From: Candidatus Kapaibacterium sp.
GTDB taxonomy: Bacteria > Bacteroidota > Ignavibacteria > Kapaibacteriales > UBA4661
Length of the DNA: 51,729 nucleotides
Assembly: GCA_025358765.1 (NCBI GenBank)
Contig: JANYIG010000135.1
Location: forward strand, 1-51,729
Direction: 5' to 3'
Position 1 is the first letter of the stretch. Each line of letters opens with the position of its first letter. Positions 28,486 to 38,052 of this stretch are shown piece by piece. The notes under the pieces are model-generated. The model did no database searches and was not told the DNA's origin. It was given only the letters and a program-made list of their open reading frames with translations. The translations under genes and the position numbers were made by a program.

Positions 28486-28649
28486 CGTTAATTTCAGCAA
28501 TGCTGCTCCTTATTTGTGGTTGTATTTTGTTGTTTATCACAATCGAATTACCGCAAGCGGTCGCTTCCAATAAAACATCTTCCGATACAAACAACAAATA
28601 CGCACACTTCAAGGTTTCGGCAAAGAAGAAATGCTACTCTTCAAAAAAA

Positions 28650-29363
28650 TCATTTGCTAAAAAGAACGGGGAACAGCATATCCGCCACAAGTTGATTGCC
28701 TTTATCATTCAGATGAACTCTATCGTTCGTAAGGATTCCCGACTCAGCATTTGTAGGATTATGGGCAAAATTATATTCCAAAAATGCCTTACGGAAATCG
28801 CACAGAGAGCAAGAATACTGTTTGGCAAGGCGGCGGATAATATTCGCATAATGATTCAAATCGCCATCTTGTGGGTTTGAAGCATCCGTTCGTTCACCAA
28901 TAACGGCTGGTGTACAAAGAATCACCTTGATTGATTTTTCTTGGAGCTTTTTGATGATGGCACTATAAAATTTTTCAAATTTGTCCGCATCCGTGCCTGT
29001 TCCCAACAATGTTTTGTGCCACACGTCATTCACGCCGACGAAAATAACAACCACCGAAGGGTTCTTTCGGAGAACATCCTCATCGAGTCGGCCATACAAA
29101 TCATACACTTTATTGCCGCTTACGCCCGCCCCGACAAGCTCGTAACTACTGATACCCTCTTGCACAAGACGTTGTTTTATTTTTGTTACATACCCGCCAG
29201 CGTTCACACCCAATTCGGTAATGGAATCGCCAAAAAATATGACGCGAGTGGTTGATTGACTGCTCATAGAGACAGTAGTTAGGCATAGAGTGGTCAGGCT
29301 TACCAAAACCGCAAAAAGCAGATGTTTTGCCGTTGTTCTTGCTGTTATTATCAGTGTTTTCAT
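28650..29363 (-). CDS. Exported SGNH/GDSL hydrolase
   Basis: Esterase or acyl hydrolase of 237 residues from the ATG at 29363. That start gives a signal peptide (about 1-33). Reading from 29708 would run through the neighbouring gene. Block I is FFGDSITE (Ser47 nucleophile), block III VGVNDVWH, and the terminal Asp/His pair is NDRVHLND. The family removes acyl groups from carbohydrates or lipids, so glycan deacetylation is a reasonable idea in this locus. It starts four bases after the DUF4188 stop. Confidence 0.88.
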   Translation of the reverse strand: MKTLIITARTTAKHLLFAVLVSLTTLCLTTVSMSSQSTTRVIFFGDSITELGVNAGGYVTKIKQRLVQEGISSYELVGAGVSGNKVYDLYGRLDEDVLRKNPSVVVIFVGVNDVWHKTLLGTGTDADKFEKFYSAIIKKLQEKSIKVILCTPAVIGERTDASNPQDGDLNHYANIIRRLAKQYSCSLCDFRKAFLEYNFAHNPTNAESGILTNDRVHLNDKGNQLVADMLFPVLFSK

Positions 29364-29367
29364 TGGG

Positions 29368-29853
29368 TCACGTTGTTTCGTCTTTGTGAGCGCCGCGCCG
29401 TAAGCGACCACCGGCTGATTCATATACCCCAGCAGCTGGCACAAGTTCTGCAACCTTGCCCAAACCACGCGGCGGCATGTTATTATACACCGTTTCGTAA
29501 TTTCCGGCGGTAATGACATAGGTTTCATGCCAGATGCCCACGTCGCCATTACTTCTGATGGCTCGGTTAAACGCCCTCCACGCCGGATAATGCTGCCCGT
29601 CTTTATCTTTGGCATAGCGCTCCAAATGCTCGAACGACCGCCAATATTGGATGGAAGTTCCTCCACTGCTCTCATATCCCAAAAAACCGCTCTCCGGCTT
29701 TGCTGCAAGCTCCTTGAGCATTCTGGGCATTGCCAGCGCTACTGGCAGCCATTTGTGAATTTTCCAAAACTGATTAATGCGCATTCCAATCAGAAAAACG
29801 ACAAAATCGCCTTCAATTTTTGCCGCCATGCGTTGGTTGATAATTGCTGCCAT
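29368..29853 (-). CDS. DUF4188 family protein (monooxygenase-like)
   Basis: This 161-residue protein starts [26 protein letters not shown] and contains [26 protein letters not shown] and [21 protein letters not shown], the standard DUF4188 segments. These belong to a ferredoxin-like fold related to phenylacetaldoxime dehydratase and ABM-type monooxygenases. Reaction unknown. It lies between GH47 and the SGNH hydrolase with short gaps of 11 and 4 nt, so it is within the operon. Confidence 0.85.
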   Translation of the reverse strand: MAAIINQRMAAKIEGDFVVFLIGMRINQFWKIHKWLPVALAMPRMLKELAAKPESGFLGYESSGGTSIQYWRSFEHLERYAKDKDGQHYPAWRAFNRAIRSNGDVGIWHETYVITAGNYETVYNNMPPRGLGKVAELVPAAGVYESAGGRLRRGAHKDETT

Positions 29854-29864
29854 ATACGTACCCT

Positions 29865-31256
29865 TTAACGGTGATGAATATAATGAATACTGAGCGGGTG
29901 CGCTTCGGTATTGAACACAACCTTCTTCAAATCCAAAACGTTTTCCGGAGCAAAAAGCAGATACGCGTACTTTAAGGTTTCGGCAAAAAAGAAACTTTCC
30001 ATTGAGTCTTCTAACTCAAACGTTGCAACATTTTTTACGGCAGCATACCCAACGTCAGTTTTACATTTGTTGAGAATATCGCCTACCATCCGTTTTCCCA
30101 TCTGTACATACAGGTCGTTTTTGGTTGTGCGATATAGATAAAAACAACTCTCAATATTTTCGGGACGCAAGGGATAATCGCCATACTGTAAAGAATCCGT
30201 CCGAAAATTGAAGCGCTCGGGTTCAATGCCAAAATGCGTCCACATATAATAATTTCCGGTTTGCACATTTTTTGCCGTAACCACATCGCCGGAAAGCGCT
30301 GCCAACCCCGCATAAAAAGCGTCTAATGCTCCGTAAACCGGGCGTGTTTCTTTGCCGGAATTCATATCAACGCGGGTACAATACCAACCGGAAGGCACTT
30401 CTTTCAACAACCATTTTTTGATAGCCGTATTTGAAACCTCCCATGCTTCCTTACATTCTTTGTCGCCAAAAAGCAGCCATGCCTTGTACAAATACTCGTA
30501 ATACGAATCAATCCTGCCACTTATATGGCTCTCCGTATTTGTCCATATGCCGCTGGTCACATCAATAAGCGTTCCAACTAAATCAAGGCTACTGCGCCGT
30601 TTATAAATCTCCAGCGTTGCTTTTTTAGCAACCTTGTAATACACAGAATCGCCTGTGCATTGAGTGAGTTTCCCAAATTCGAGCAAACACGTTCCTATTT
30701 CCGCTGGATTACTGATGGAATCTCGCACCCGTCCGGTTTGAAGATGCACATACCGATATGGCATTCCCGTTGGAGACGCAAAGGCAGGCAAAAGACGTTT
30801 GCCTAAATCCTCAGCCAATTGCAAAAATCGTTTGTCGCCATCTAATTCATATGCAGAAAGCAAACCACCAAGCAAGCGAATCGTAATTTCAAAAAACTGC
30901 ACTTCTTCGTTCACATCAAACCGCAGTTTGGAAAAAATCAACTCTTTGCTTTCTTTTGCCTCCGTCTTCAGTCCCAACAAAAAAAACGTATCGAAAGCAT
31001 CCACAGGTGTCATCAAAAACGAAGTGCCATACCAGTTGTGTCCTTTTTTACTAATGGGTTTGAGAGCATCGTATCCCCACGCATACTGTTTGTAGCCACT
31101 CCAAGCACGTTGGCACGCTGTTTTTACCGTGTTCTGCATTTCATTTTTCTGTTGCTCCGTCATATTGCCGGAAGCAGCAAGTTGCGCCGAACACAAACTA
31201 TTGCTTGCCAGCAGGACTGCAACAGTCAGCAAAAAAAGCACTCGTTGTTTTGTCAT
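29865..31256 (-). CDS. GH47 alpha-1,2-mannosidase (class I mannosidase type)
   Basis: This 463-residue exported enzyme has a signal peptide (about 1-24, ending LCSAQ). The (alpha/alpha)7 barrel has all segments of class I alpha-1,2-mannosidases. The probable acid is Glu123 in [18 protein letters not shown], with Asp250 in [11 protein letters not shown] and Glu366 in [14 protein letters not shown]. The calcium-binding Thr450 is in the terminal FNTEAHPL, and [16 protein letters not shown] is also present. These match catalytic positions in ER mannosidase I, so the enzyme looks active and inverting. GH47 is mainly eukaryotic; a few bacterial members are known, such as one from Caulobacter sp. 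K31. It is probably periplasmic and trims alpha-1,2-mannose from high-mannose glycans. Confidence 0.93.
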   Translation of the reverse strand: MTKQRVLFLLTVAVLLASNSLCSAQLAASGNMTEQQKNEMQNTVKTACQRAWSGYKQYAWGYDALKPISKKGHNWYGTSFLMTPVDAFDTFFLLGLKTEAKESKELIFSKLRFDVNEEVQFFEITIRLLGGLLSAYELDGDKRFLQLAEDLGKRLLPAFASPTGMPYRYVHLQTGRVRDSISNPAEIGTCLLEFGKLTQCTGDSVYYKVAKKATLEIYKRRSSLDLVGTLIDVTSGIWTNTESHISGRIDSYYEYLYKAWLLFGDKECKEAWEVSNTAIKKWLLKEVPSGWYCTRVDMNSGKETRPVYGALDAFYAGLAALSGDVVTAKNVQTGNYYMWTHFGIEPERFNFRTDSLQYGDYPLRPENIESCFYLYRTTKNDLYVQMGKRMVGDILNKCKTDVGYAAVKNVATFELEDSMESFFFAETLKYAYLLFAPENVLDLKKVVFNTEAHPLSIHYIHHR

Positions 31257-31286
31257 TATCGGTTGTGATGTTGTTAGCCGAAAAAT

Positions 31287-32681
31287 TTAATTTGTTCGTG
31301 AAGGGTTTTTCAGGCGAATTTTTGCCAATAATAATTCTCCGACCCGCTTGCCTTGTTGTTGCCCATTTTCGATAGCGGCACGGTAATGAATCCCACCGTA
31401 TAATCGGCTCACGGCGGCTTCTTGCGCGGCAGCGTTGAAGGAAGGAAATTTCCGTATTGGTAGCCCGTATTCCGTTTCTGTTGTGTCGTCAAACCCAAAA
31501 TTATCGCCAAAAAGCGACGTAAGCGCCGCAGCCGCAGCCGTTGAAATCACGGAGTGCCCGCTTGGATATTCCGGAAACGGTGGTGTTTGCAGAATCGGTT
31601 TCCATTCTTCATCAATCGTAGCGTTGATATAGCTTTCGGGGCGAACAAGTTGGCTCCGATATTTTTCATCCCAACATGAAATAAAACCATCGAATAATGC
31701 CAATGCCGTCAGCGCATATCCTGCCGATGCACGAACCATGTCCGCCCCAACCTTCCGTGCAGTAATGCCCGCAACAGACATCCAATGTCCGCCCGGAGAA
31801 AGTTTTTTCGTCGCAAAATTTAGGTGTCCCTGAATATTCAAAAAAAATGGATTGCAATCCCAAAAGCTCGCAATGGCGCGTTGTTCCGCCGTTGGGTTCT
31901 TGCCAATATCATACACTTCTTTCGCCTGTTTGTAAAACTCTGATGTTTTGTCCGTGCTGAACGTAGGCGGCGGCACGGGTTTACATTGCGAGGCAGAATC
32001 TAACACCATCGTTCGTATCTTGTTCCAATGCGGGTCAACGGCAGCCATGTAACCGGGCGGCGTGGGAATCCATGCTCCGGGTGTTTTTTTGAGCGAATAC
32101 CGTTTCATAGCACGGGTTTCTTTATAGCGGTCTTTTGCCGCCCACGAAAGAATAAAGTCTGCAACGCGCTTACCAAAGGCTTTGGAAGAATCTATAACTT
32201 CTGGTGGATACCCTTTTGCAGCGTACCCCGCATAAATCACGCGTACAGAATCCTCTAATGCTTGTTCCGAGAACACGAGTTTTTTTGCAGTTTCCACAAA
32301 TGCCGCTACCGCCGCCAACGAATAACTTACGGACTTATCCGCACGAGCCGTCGCGGTGGGAACAGCTTGCAACGAACGGATTTGCCCTGCTAACGAAGCG
32401 TATTCTTTGGCATCTTGCACTAAAACTTCATACGCCGCAATGCTCGCATACACATAAATGCGACTCGCAACAGTCGGCGGAAAAATATCATGCACTATCA
32501 CACCCGTCAACGCTTGTTCGGCACGGTAAAGCGGGTTGGCATCACGCTCCCATCGTTTCCACTGCTCTTGCGGTGCTGCCGGAGACGGTTGTGCACAACA
32601 ATTCAGTGCAATGAAAAAAAATCCTATTGATACAAGTGATTTCACGATATTCTCCCTACATATTCTTGGTATGCTTGTCAT
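31287..32681 (-). CDS. Vanadium-dependent haloperoxidase/PAP2-like phosphatase, exported
   Basis: Protein of 464 residues from the ATG at 32681, which overlaps the VCBS stop by four bases (ATGA). That overlap decides the start over the one at 32693. It has a signal peptide (to about NCCAQ). Oxyanion-binding residues of the PAP2/haloperoxidase superfamily are visible: KYRSQLVRPESY (Lys...Arg), PSGHS, and SRLYGGIHYRAA (Arg...His). Such proteins may be haloperoxidases or acid phosphatases; the sequence alone does not decide. In Bacteroidota it often follows SusC/SusD and a VCBS protein, as here. Confidence 0.85.
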   Translation of the reverse strand: MTSIPRICRENIVKSLVSIGFFFIALNCCAQPSPAAPQEQWKRWERDANPLYRAEQALTGVIVHDIFPPTVASRIYVYASIAAYEVLVQDAKEYASLAGQIRSLQAVPTATARADKSVSYSLAAVAAFVETAKKLVFSEQALEDSVRVIYAGYAAKGYPPEVIDSSKAFGKRVADFILSWAAKDRYKETRAMKRYSLKKTPGAWIPTPPGYMAAVDPHWNKIRTMVLDSASQCKPVPPPTFSTDKTSEFYKQAKEVYDIGKNPTAEQRAIASFWDCNPFFLNIQGHLNFATKKLSPGGHWMSVAGITARKVGADMVRASAGYALTALALFDGFISCWDEKYRSQLVRPESYINATIDEEWKPILQTPPFPEYPSGHSVISTAAAAALTSLFGDNFGFDDTTETEYGLPIRKFPSFNAAAQEAAVSRLYGGIHYRAAIENGQQQGKRVGELLLAKIRLKNPSRTN

Positions 32682-35600
32682 GGTTTTTTCCAACGAAACA
32701 CCTGAACAGGTTCGTCGTTTTTCGCAATAACTAATACATTTCCACCTGAACCGCTTTTTACGCTTGCTATTGCCCGCACATCGCCGCCAGCGTAGAGTCC
32801 ACTTTCGTAAGGCATTTGCGGAATAAAATTCCCCTTTTCAGTGCCGTATCCGGCAGTGCCGTAGAGCAACACGCCCAACCCAGCATCACAACGACCCATC
32901 TGCGTACGGTATGGATAAAAATTTCCAACACACAAAATATCCTTGCGTCCGTCACGGTTAAAATCATCCACCACAATACCGTGAACCTTCGAGAACTGCG
33001 CCATAATAGGTAAAGCTTTTATCGTAAATCGCCCTTTGCCGTCGTTCCAAAACACACTGGTAGCGGCATAATCACACGTAAACACTGTTGCTTGTGCTAC
33101 TTGCTCTTTCGGAAAGATCGTTTCGAGGGTTGCATCGGCGTAATCGGCGTATTTCACGAACTTTCGACGAAGCGGCGTAATCTGTTCCAAAAGCTCATCC
33201 CGCGAGGGGTATGGATATTTCTTTCCTTGAACGTAATAACACAAAATTGGGTCAACCACGCCGTTGTTATCGAAGTCGCGGGCGAAAATTTGCATCGGCT
33301 GTTCTTTGCTGATGTGGAACTGACTATTCACACCACAATTGCCGATAATCATGTCCATATCACCGTCACCATCAAGGTCGCTCATGGTGATGGTTGTCCA
33401 CATCCCGCTTGTATTCAGTAAACCCGCCTCTTGCGAGGCATCACGTAAAATGGTTGTGCCTCCCTGACGCATTGCGTCCCGTTCGCTGAGAAATAGTTTT
33501 ACAGGCATCCAATCACCCGCAAGCACGAGGTCAGGGAGTTTGTCACCGTTCATGTCTTGCCACGCAGCACTTGTGACCATGCCGGGTTTGAGTAAATCCT
33601 TACACACGGATTCTGTAACATCGGTAAAACGAACCGAACCGTTTTTTGAATCATTACGGAGAAGATAACTTCTGCCTGCAAACGGGAACGAACCAGGCTG
33701 GCAGCGTCCACCAACGAACAAATCTACATCACCGTCGCCATCAAAATCTCCTGCGGCAATAGCTTGTGTGCTGGTTGGCATAGAAGGCAGAGCATCCGTG
33801 GCTTTGACAAACCTTCCTTTGCCGTCGTTTAGATATAATTTGTCTTGATAGGCAACGGAATTGGGTTCCGGTTCATTACCGCCAAACGCGAGATACAAAT
33901 CTTTGTCGCCGTCGCCGTCTGCGTCGAAAAAGAGTGCGCCGACAACATCGCAAAGATTATCATCCTTCCATGCTTGCACGGGTGCAAGCGCAAAGCCGAA
34001 GTCGGCTTTTTTCCCGTCGCTTTGCTGAAGATTTTGTTGAAGATACAGTGCGCTTGCTTGTTCCATCGCACCGCCTAAAAACACGTCGTCCAAACCATCA
34101 CCATTCACATCCGCCGTTGCAAGCGCTGGTCCCATCCGCGAGAGTTGGTACGGCAAAAGAAATTCAGACTTAAAATCTACAAAGTCATTCTCGATATGCG
34201 TAAAATTCAGCCCCGATTGTTTTGTTATGTCGCTGAGGAATGCTTGCTGCTTGATGAATGCGTCAAACGGCTCGGTTCCTTTTGTTAGCTTGGCATCGTT
34301 TTGATTGATGGTCAATATTTGGTTTGCTGCCACTTTGCTGAGAATACTTTCGGAGCCATCCGCCCAAAAGATTTTTACTTCTTTTACCGTCGTATTGGTT
34401 CCCAATCCAAAATGAAGCGTATAATCCACCGACGATTGATAGCCACGCACGGGATATAATTCTTGCAGTTGCCGTTCGCTGATTCCGTTGGATTCACACA
34501 CAACAAGCACTTTTGCACCGAGCGCAAACGTATTGTCACCACGCCCTTTCAGGCGGATGTTCAGATAATTTGCTTGAAGCTGTGTTTCTGCATTATTGCG
34601 ATAAATTGACGCAGGCTCGTTTTGATGGTTGATAATCATATCCAAATCGCCATCATTATCCAAATCCGCATACACCGCACTGTTCGAGACGCTCAAACGA
34701 TACAACCCCCATTGTTTGGTTGCATTGGTAAATGTCAAGTCGTGATTGTTGCGAAATATGTAGTTAGAGAGTTTTGTTGAAGGCATTTTCTTCACAAGAT
34801 CGAACGTACGAAATTTAATATTCCCCTTTTGCGCCTCGTCTATTCGTGCATCGGCAACCGTATATTTGAGGAAATCCATATTCGTATAATCACGCAAATA
34901 ACCGTTCGAGATAAACAGGTCTTTCCAACCGTCATTGTCAACATCAGCAAAAAGAGCCGACCAACTCCAATCTGTGTTCGATACGCCCGCAAGCTGCCCT
35001 ATTTCGCTAAACCGCAAATCGCCCCGTTCGTCCTCGCCCTGATTCAAATGAAGCATATTCCGCATCGTTTGATGATGATATCCGCTATCAACCAGCAAAT
35101 GATATTGGTCATATTCATCTGCGCCTTTGAGCAATTTTTGGCGACGATTATCCTCCGGTAACATATCAAGCGTCATCACATCGGGACGCAAATCGTTATT
35201 GTAATCCGCAACGTCCGCTCCCATCGAAAACTGCGAAATATGCGTAAACGATTTGCGAATGGATTCTCGGAACGTGCCATTTTTGTTGTTGATGTAGCAA
35301 TAATCTTGCTCGGCGTAATCGCTGGTTGTGTAAATATCTGCCCAACCATCGCCGTTCAAATCACTAATGGTCACGCTCAAGCCATAATTTATCGGATTGT
35401 TCACGATGCCCGCTTCACGGGTAACATCGGTAAATAATATTTTCCCATTTTCGGAGTCATTGCGGAACAGGCGGTTGCCATATTCGAGGCTTGGTGTGGA
35501 GCGCGTTTTGCGGGTATTCAGGAGCGGATTGTAGGTTTTAACGGAGTGATTGAGCAAAAACATATCCAAATCGCCATCAAGGTCGTAATCAAAAAAAGCG

Positions 35601-36163
35601 GCTTGCGTTGATTGCGTACCGGGCGCATCTAAACCATATTCTTTTGCTTTGTTGATAAACGTCGGTGCGCCATCACGGGAACCAGCCGGAACGCCTTGAT
35701 TGATAAAAAGTTCGTTGACTAATTTTTCAGGCGGCAGTTTTCCGGAATGACAAACGTAAATGTCAAGCAACCCATCCCCATTCACATCGGCAATACTTAC
35801 CCCTGTTGACCACGTTCCATTGCCCGCCACTCCTGCTTTGCTCGTGATGTCCTCGAACTTCAATTTTCCTTTATTCAGATAAAGTTTATTTTGTACAGTA
35901 TTTCCCGAAAAAAACAAATCGGGCAATCCATCATTGTTAAAATCCCCCACACCCACGCCATTACCGTTGTAGAGGTATTCATAATTCAGCACGTGGAGCG
36001 AATCGGTCTCTTCGAGCTTGTTTGTGAAATTCACGCCTGTTTCGGCAGGCGAAAGCACCGTAAACAACACAGCGTCGTTTTGAGGCTCCTTCCCACCCTC
36101 AAAAGCGGCAAGAGCACAACAGACCATGATCGTAATGGTTACCACTATAGATGTTTTCCTCAT
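32678..36163 (-). CDS. VCBS/FG-GAP and ASPIC/UnbV repeat protein, exported
   Basis: Large beta-propeller protein of 1161 residues from the ATG at 36163, with a hydrophobic export signal (MRKTSIVVTITIMVCCALAAF). Alternative ATGs at 36193 and 36205 are in frame. Many Ca2+-binding FG-GAP loops are visible, for example GDFNNDGLPDLFF, ADVNGDGLLDIYV, SDLNGDGWADIYT and ADLDNDGDLDMII. A UnbV/ASPIC segment in the middle (LKGRGDNTFALGAKV ... VKEVKIFWADGS) is followed by a second propeller. It is likely cell-surface or periplasmic and may bind glycan or protein. It follows susD and precedes the haloperoxidase-like gene; function is unproven. Confidence 0.88.
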   Translation of the reverse strand: MRKTSIVVTITIMVCCALAAFEGGKEPQNDAVLFTVLSPAETGVNFTNKLEETDSLHVLNYEYLYNGNGVGVGDFNNDGLPDLFFSGNTVQNKLYLNKGKLKFEDITSKAGVAGNGTWSTGVSIADVNGDGLLDIYVCHSGKLPPEKLVNELFINQGVPAGSRDGAPTFINKAKEYGLDAPGTQSTQAAFFDYDLDGDLDMFLLNHSVKTYNPLLNTRKTRSTPSLEYGNRLFRNDSENGKILFTDVTREAGIVNNPINYGLSVTISDLNGDGWADIYTTSDYAEQDYCYINNKNGTFRESIRKSFTHISQFSMGADVADYNNDLRPDVMTLDMLPEDNRRQKLLKGADEYDQYHLLVDSGYHHQTMRNMLHLNQGEDERGDLRFSEIGQLAGVSNTDWSWSALFADVDNDGWKDLFISNGYLRDYTNMDFLKYTVADARIDEAQKGNIKFRTFDLVKKMPSTKLSNYIFRNNHDLTFTNATKQWGLYRLSVSNSAVYADLDNDGDLDMIINHQNEPASIYRNNAETQLQANYLNIRLKGRGDNTFALGAKVLVVCESNGISERQLQELYPVRGYQSSVDYTLHFGLGTNTTVKEVKIFWADGSESILSKVAANQILTINQNDAKLTKGTEPFDAFIKQQAFLSDITKQSGLNFTHIENDFVDFKSEFLLPYQLSRMGPALATADVNGDGLDDVFLGGAMEQASALYLQQNLQQSDGKKADFGFALAPVQAWKDDNLCDVVGALFFDADGDGDKDLYLAFGGNEPEPNSVAYQDKLYLNDGKGRFVKATDALPSMPTSTQAIAAGDFDGDGDVDLFVGGRCQPGSFPFAGRSYLLRNDSKNGSVRFTDVTESVCKDLLKPGMVTSAAWQDMNGDKLPDLVLAGDWMPVKLFLSERDAMRQGGTTILRDASQEAGLLNTSGMWTTITMSDLDGDGDMDMIIGNCGVNSQFHISKEQPMQIFARDFDNNGVVDPILCYYVQGKKYPYPSRDELLEQITPLRRKFVKYADYADATLETIFPKEQVAQATVFTCDYAATSVFWNDGKGRFTIKALPIMAQFSKVHGIVVDDFNRDGRKDILCVGNFYPYRTQMGRCDAGLGVLLYGTAGYGTEKGNFIPQMPYESGLYAGGDVRAIASVKSGSGGNVLVIAKNDEPVQVFRWKKP

Positions 36164-36302
36164 TGCGAGATTTGCTGGCTTCGGCAAGGTCATTATTTGG
36201 CTCATTGTTTCGTAAGGATAGTGGTTGAACACAGTCGCTTATGCGAATCAGCATCATTTCATCGTGAATATGTATTCTTGAAGGCGAGAGGAAAACGGCG
36301 GT

Positions 36303-36339
36303 AAAAAGTGACCCACAAAAAAACTATTTTGTGGGTCAC
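36303..36339 (-). terminator. Intrinsic terminator after susD
   Basis: Perfect 13-bp stem: GTGACCCACAAAA (36308-36320) and its complement (36327-36339) with a six-base loop. On the minus strand it is followed by TTTTT (36303-36307). It lies between the SusD stop and the VCBS gene, so it would reduce downstream transcription relative to susCD. Confidence 0.8.
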
Positions 36340-36383
36340 GTTGACGCAATGCGTCAGAATCACTATCAATACAAATGCCCTTG

Positions 36384-37964
36384 CTATTGCTTATCCCACC
36401 ACACGCGACCTGTAAGGACGTTACCACCAGTAATGCGACCGACAGCCTCACTGTAATTGGTAGCATTTGCTGAGGATTCCAAGGCAGGATAGACCAAACG
36501 GCGCGGGATTGTACCATTCGTTGCATTACCCGGATACACAACAGGTGTGAGTTTCGGATAACCAGTGCGTCGCCAGTTCGACCACGCTTCAATATCGTTC
36601 AGATAGGTTGCTACCCAAAACTGCGTATTGATTTGTTCCAATTTCTCATCCGTCGAACCAGCCGATTTGAATGGATTTGCTTTGAGGAACGCATCGGTCT
36701 CCGCCTGCGTAATCACTGCACCAGCGCTAAATTGTTGGATAGCTTGCATTCCTTCGCTCACGGCTTCTTGGTACAAAACATCGGCACCTTTGCCAACGTT
36801 ATAACCACGAACGGCTGCCTCTGCCAACAAAAGTTTCACTTCCGTTGAAGTAATGATAAACGTTGGTCCATCCATCCGTGCAACGGTTTTGTTGTTCGGG
36901 CGAGTGTATTTATCAATCGAACCAGGATAACCCGGAGCTTTGGAAAGATCTGTTGCCGCGCCTCCAAGGTCGTACCCATTGGGCATGCCAAGCTGGTCAT
37001 CCAACTTTGTGCTAAGGTCTCCGGCACGTTCACCGAGCCACTGCAAACGAGGGTCTTTATTTGTCTTCAGCAAATCAACAAATGTTTTACTCAAGCGCAA
37101 GACGGTAATTTCATACCCAAGATTCATTACTTGGCTCAGACGATTTACGGTTGCGCGGTCGCCGCCGATATCGTGAGTAACAAACGCATTATCATTAGCA
37201 TTTTGGAATACACCGCCTGCTACTGCTTTTTCTACCCATGTTTTTGCGCCAGCCGCGTCAACTTTGCTCAAACGCGAACCCAAGCGTACCATCAACGAAT
37301 ACGCGAGCTTCCGCCATGCAGCCACACGAGCCGTGCCGGAGATTCTACCGTAGAACAAATCACCGTTAGGCATTGGCTCGGCATCGCTCAAGCCTTTTGC
37401 TGCTTCATCCAATTCTTTCAACATATCGGCGTAGATAGCAGACTGTTGGTCGTATTTCGGGGTAAACGAACCACCGTAATAACCACGGCCACCGTCGAAA
37501 TACGGCACATCGCCGTAAATATCGGTCACTCTGTGGAAAATAAGCGCACGAATAATCCGCGACATTTGGTACAGGTTTTTATACTGTGCTTTACCTTTGG
37601 TTTGTTCGACCAAATGCTGCACGGGGCGGATTTGTTCGTCGTACGCACGTTCAAAATAGGAAGCGGCATAACCCGAATTCAGGTTGTATTTATCTCCTGC
37701 CCAGTATCCTTGAACGGTAGCAAAATGCTGAATCATCACCGAACAATAGATAAGGTTTGTTCGCCATGTTTCATAGCTAAAATCTGTGCTTCCCGTGTAA
37801 GTAAGCTGCGACGTGGTCAATAAATATTCCGCGTTGAACGAGTTGTCATCGGGGCGCACCGGGTCGGTGTTTAATGCCTCGAAGTCCTTTGTACATCCCG
37901 TTGCCATAAGCATGACAACCGCGAACGCGACAAAACTTCTGTAATATTTGATACTCAAGTTCAT
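36384..37964 (-). CDS. susD: SusD/RagB-like outer-membrane nutrient-binding lipoprotein
   Basis: Protein of 526 residues from the ATG at 37964. It begins with a lipoprotein signal (MATGC, Cys24) and then DFEALNTDPVRPDDN, the usual SusD N-terminus. The helical body resembles the SusD-like_2 type (YFERAYDEQIRPVQHLVEQ; KLLLAEAAVRGYNVGKGADVLYQEAVSEGMQ; the late IEAWSNWRRTGYPKL). It binds oligosaccharide or glycopeptide at the cell surface and hands it to SusC. It is 88 nt downstream of susC on the same strand. The N-glycan ligand is inferred from the enzymes in the locus. Confidence 0.94.
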   Translation of the reverse strand: MNLSIKYYRSFVAFAVVMLMATGCTKDFEALNTDPVRPDDNSFNAEYLLTTSQLTYTGSTDFSYETWRTNLIYCSVMIQHFATVQGYWAGDKYNLNSGYAASYFERAYDEQIRPVQHLVEQTKGKAQYKNLYQMSRIIRALIFHRVTDIYGDVPYFDGGRGYYGGSFTPKYDQQSAIYADMLKELDEAAKGLSDAEPMPNGDLFYGRISGTARVAAWRKLAYSLMVRLGSRLSKVDAAGAKTWVEKAVAGGVFQNANDNAFVTHDIGGDRATVNRLSQVMNLGYEITVLRLSKTFVDLLKTNKDPRLQWLGERAGDLSTKLDDQLGMPNGYDLGGAATDLSKAPGYPGSIDKYTRPNNKTVARMDGPTFIITSTEVKLLLAEAAVRGYNVGKGADVLYQEAVSEGMQAIQQFSAGAVITQAETDAFLKANPFKSAGSTDEKLEQINTQFWVATYLNDIEAWSNWRRTGYPKLTPVVYPGNATNGTIPRRLVYPALESSANATNYSEAVGRITGGNVLTGRVWWDKQ

Positions 37965-38052
37965 GGTAGTTTCAAAAAGTTGACGCAATGCGCCAAGTTC
38001 ATAATTGTTAATTAGAAAAAAACACTGCAAACGCATTTCCATGAAATTCGCC

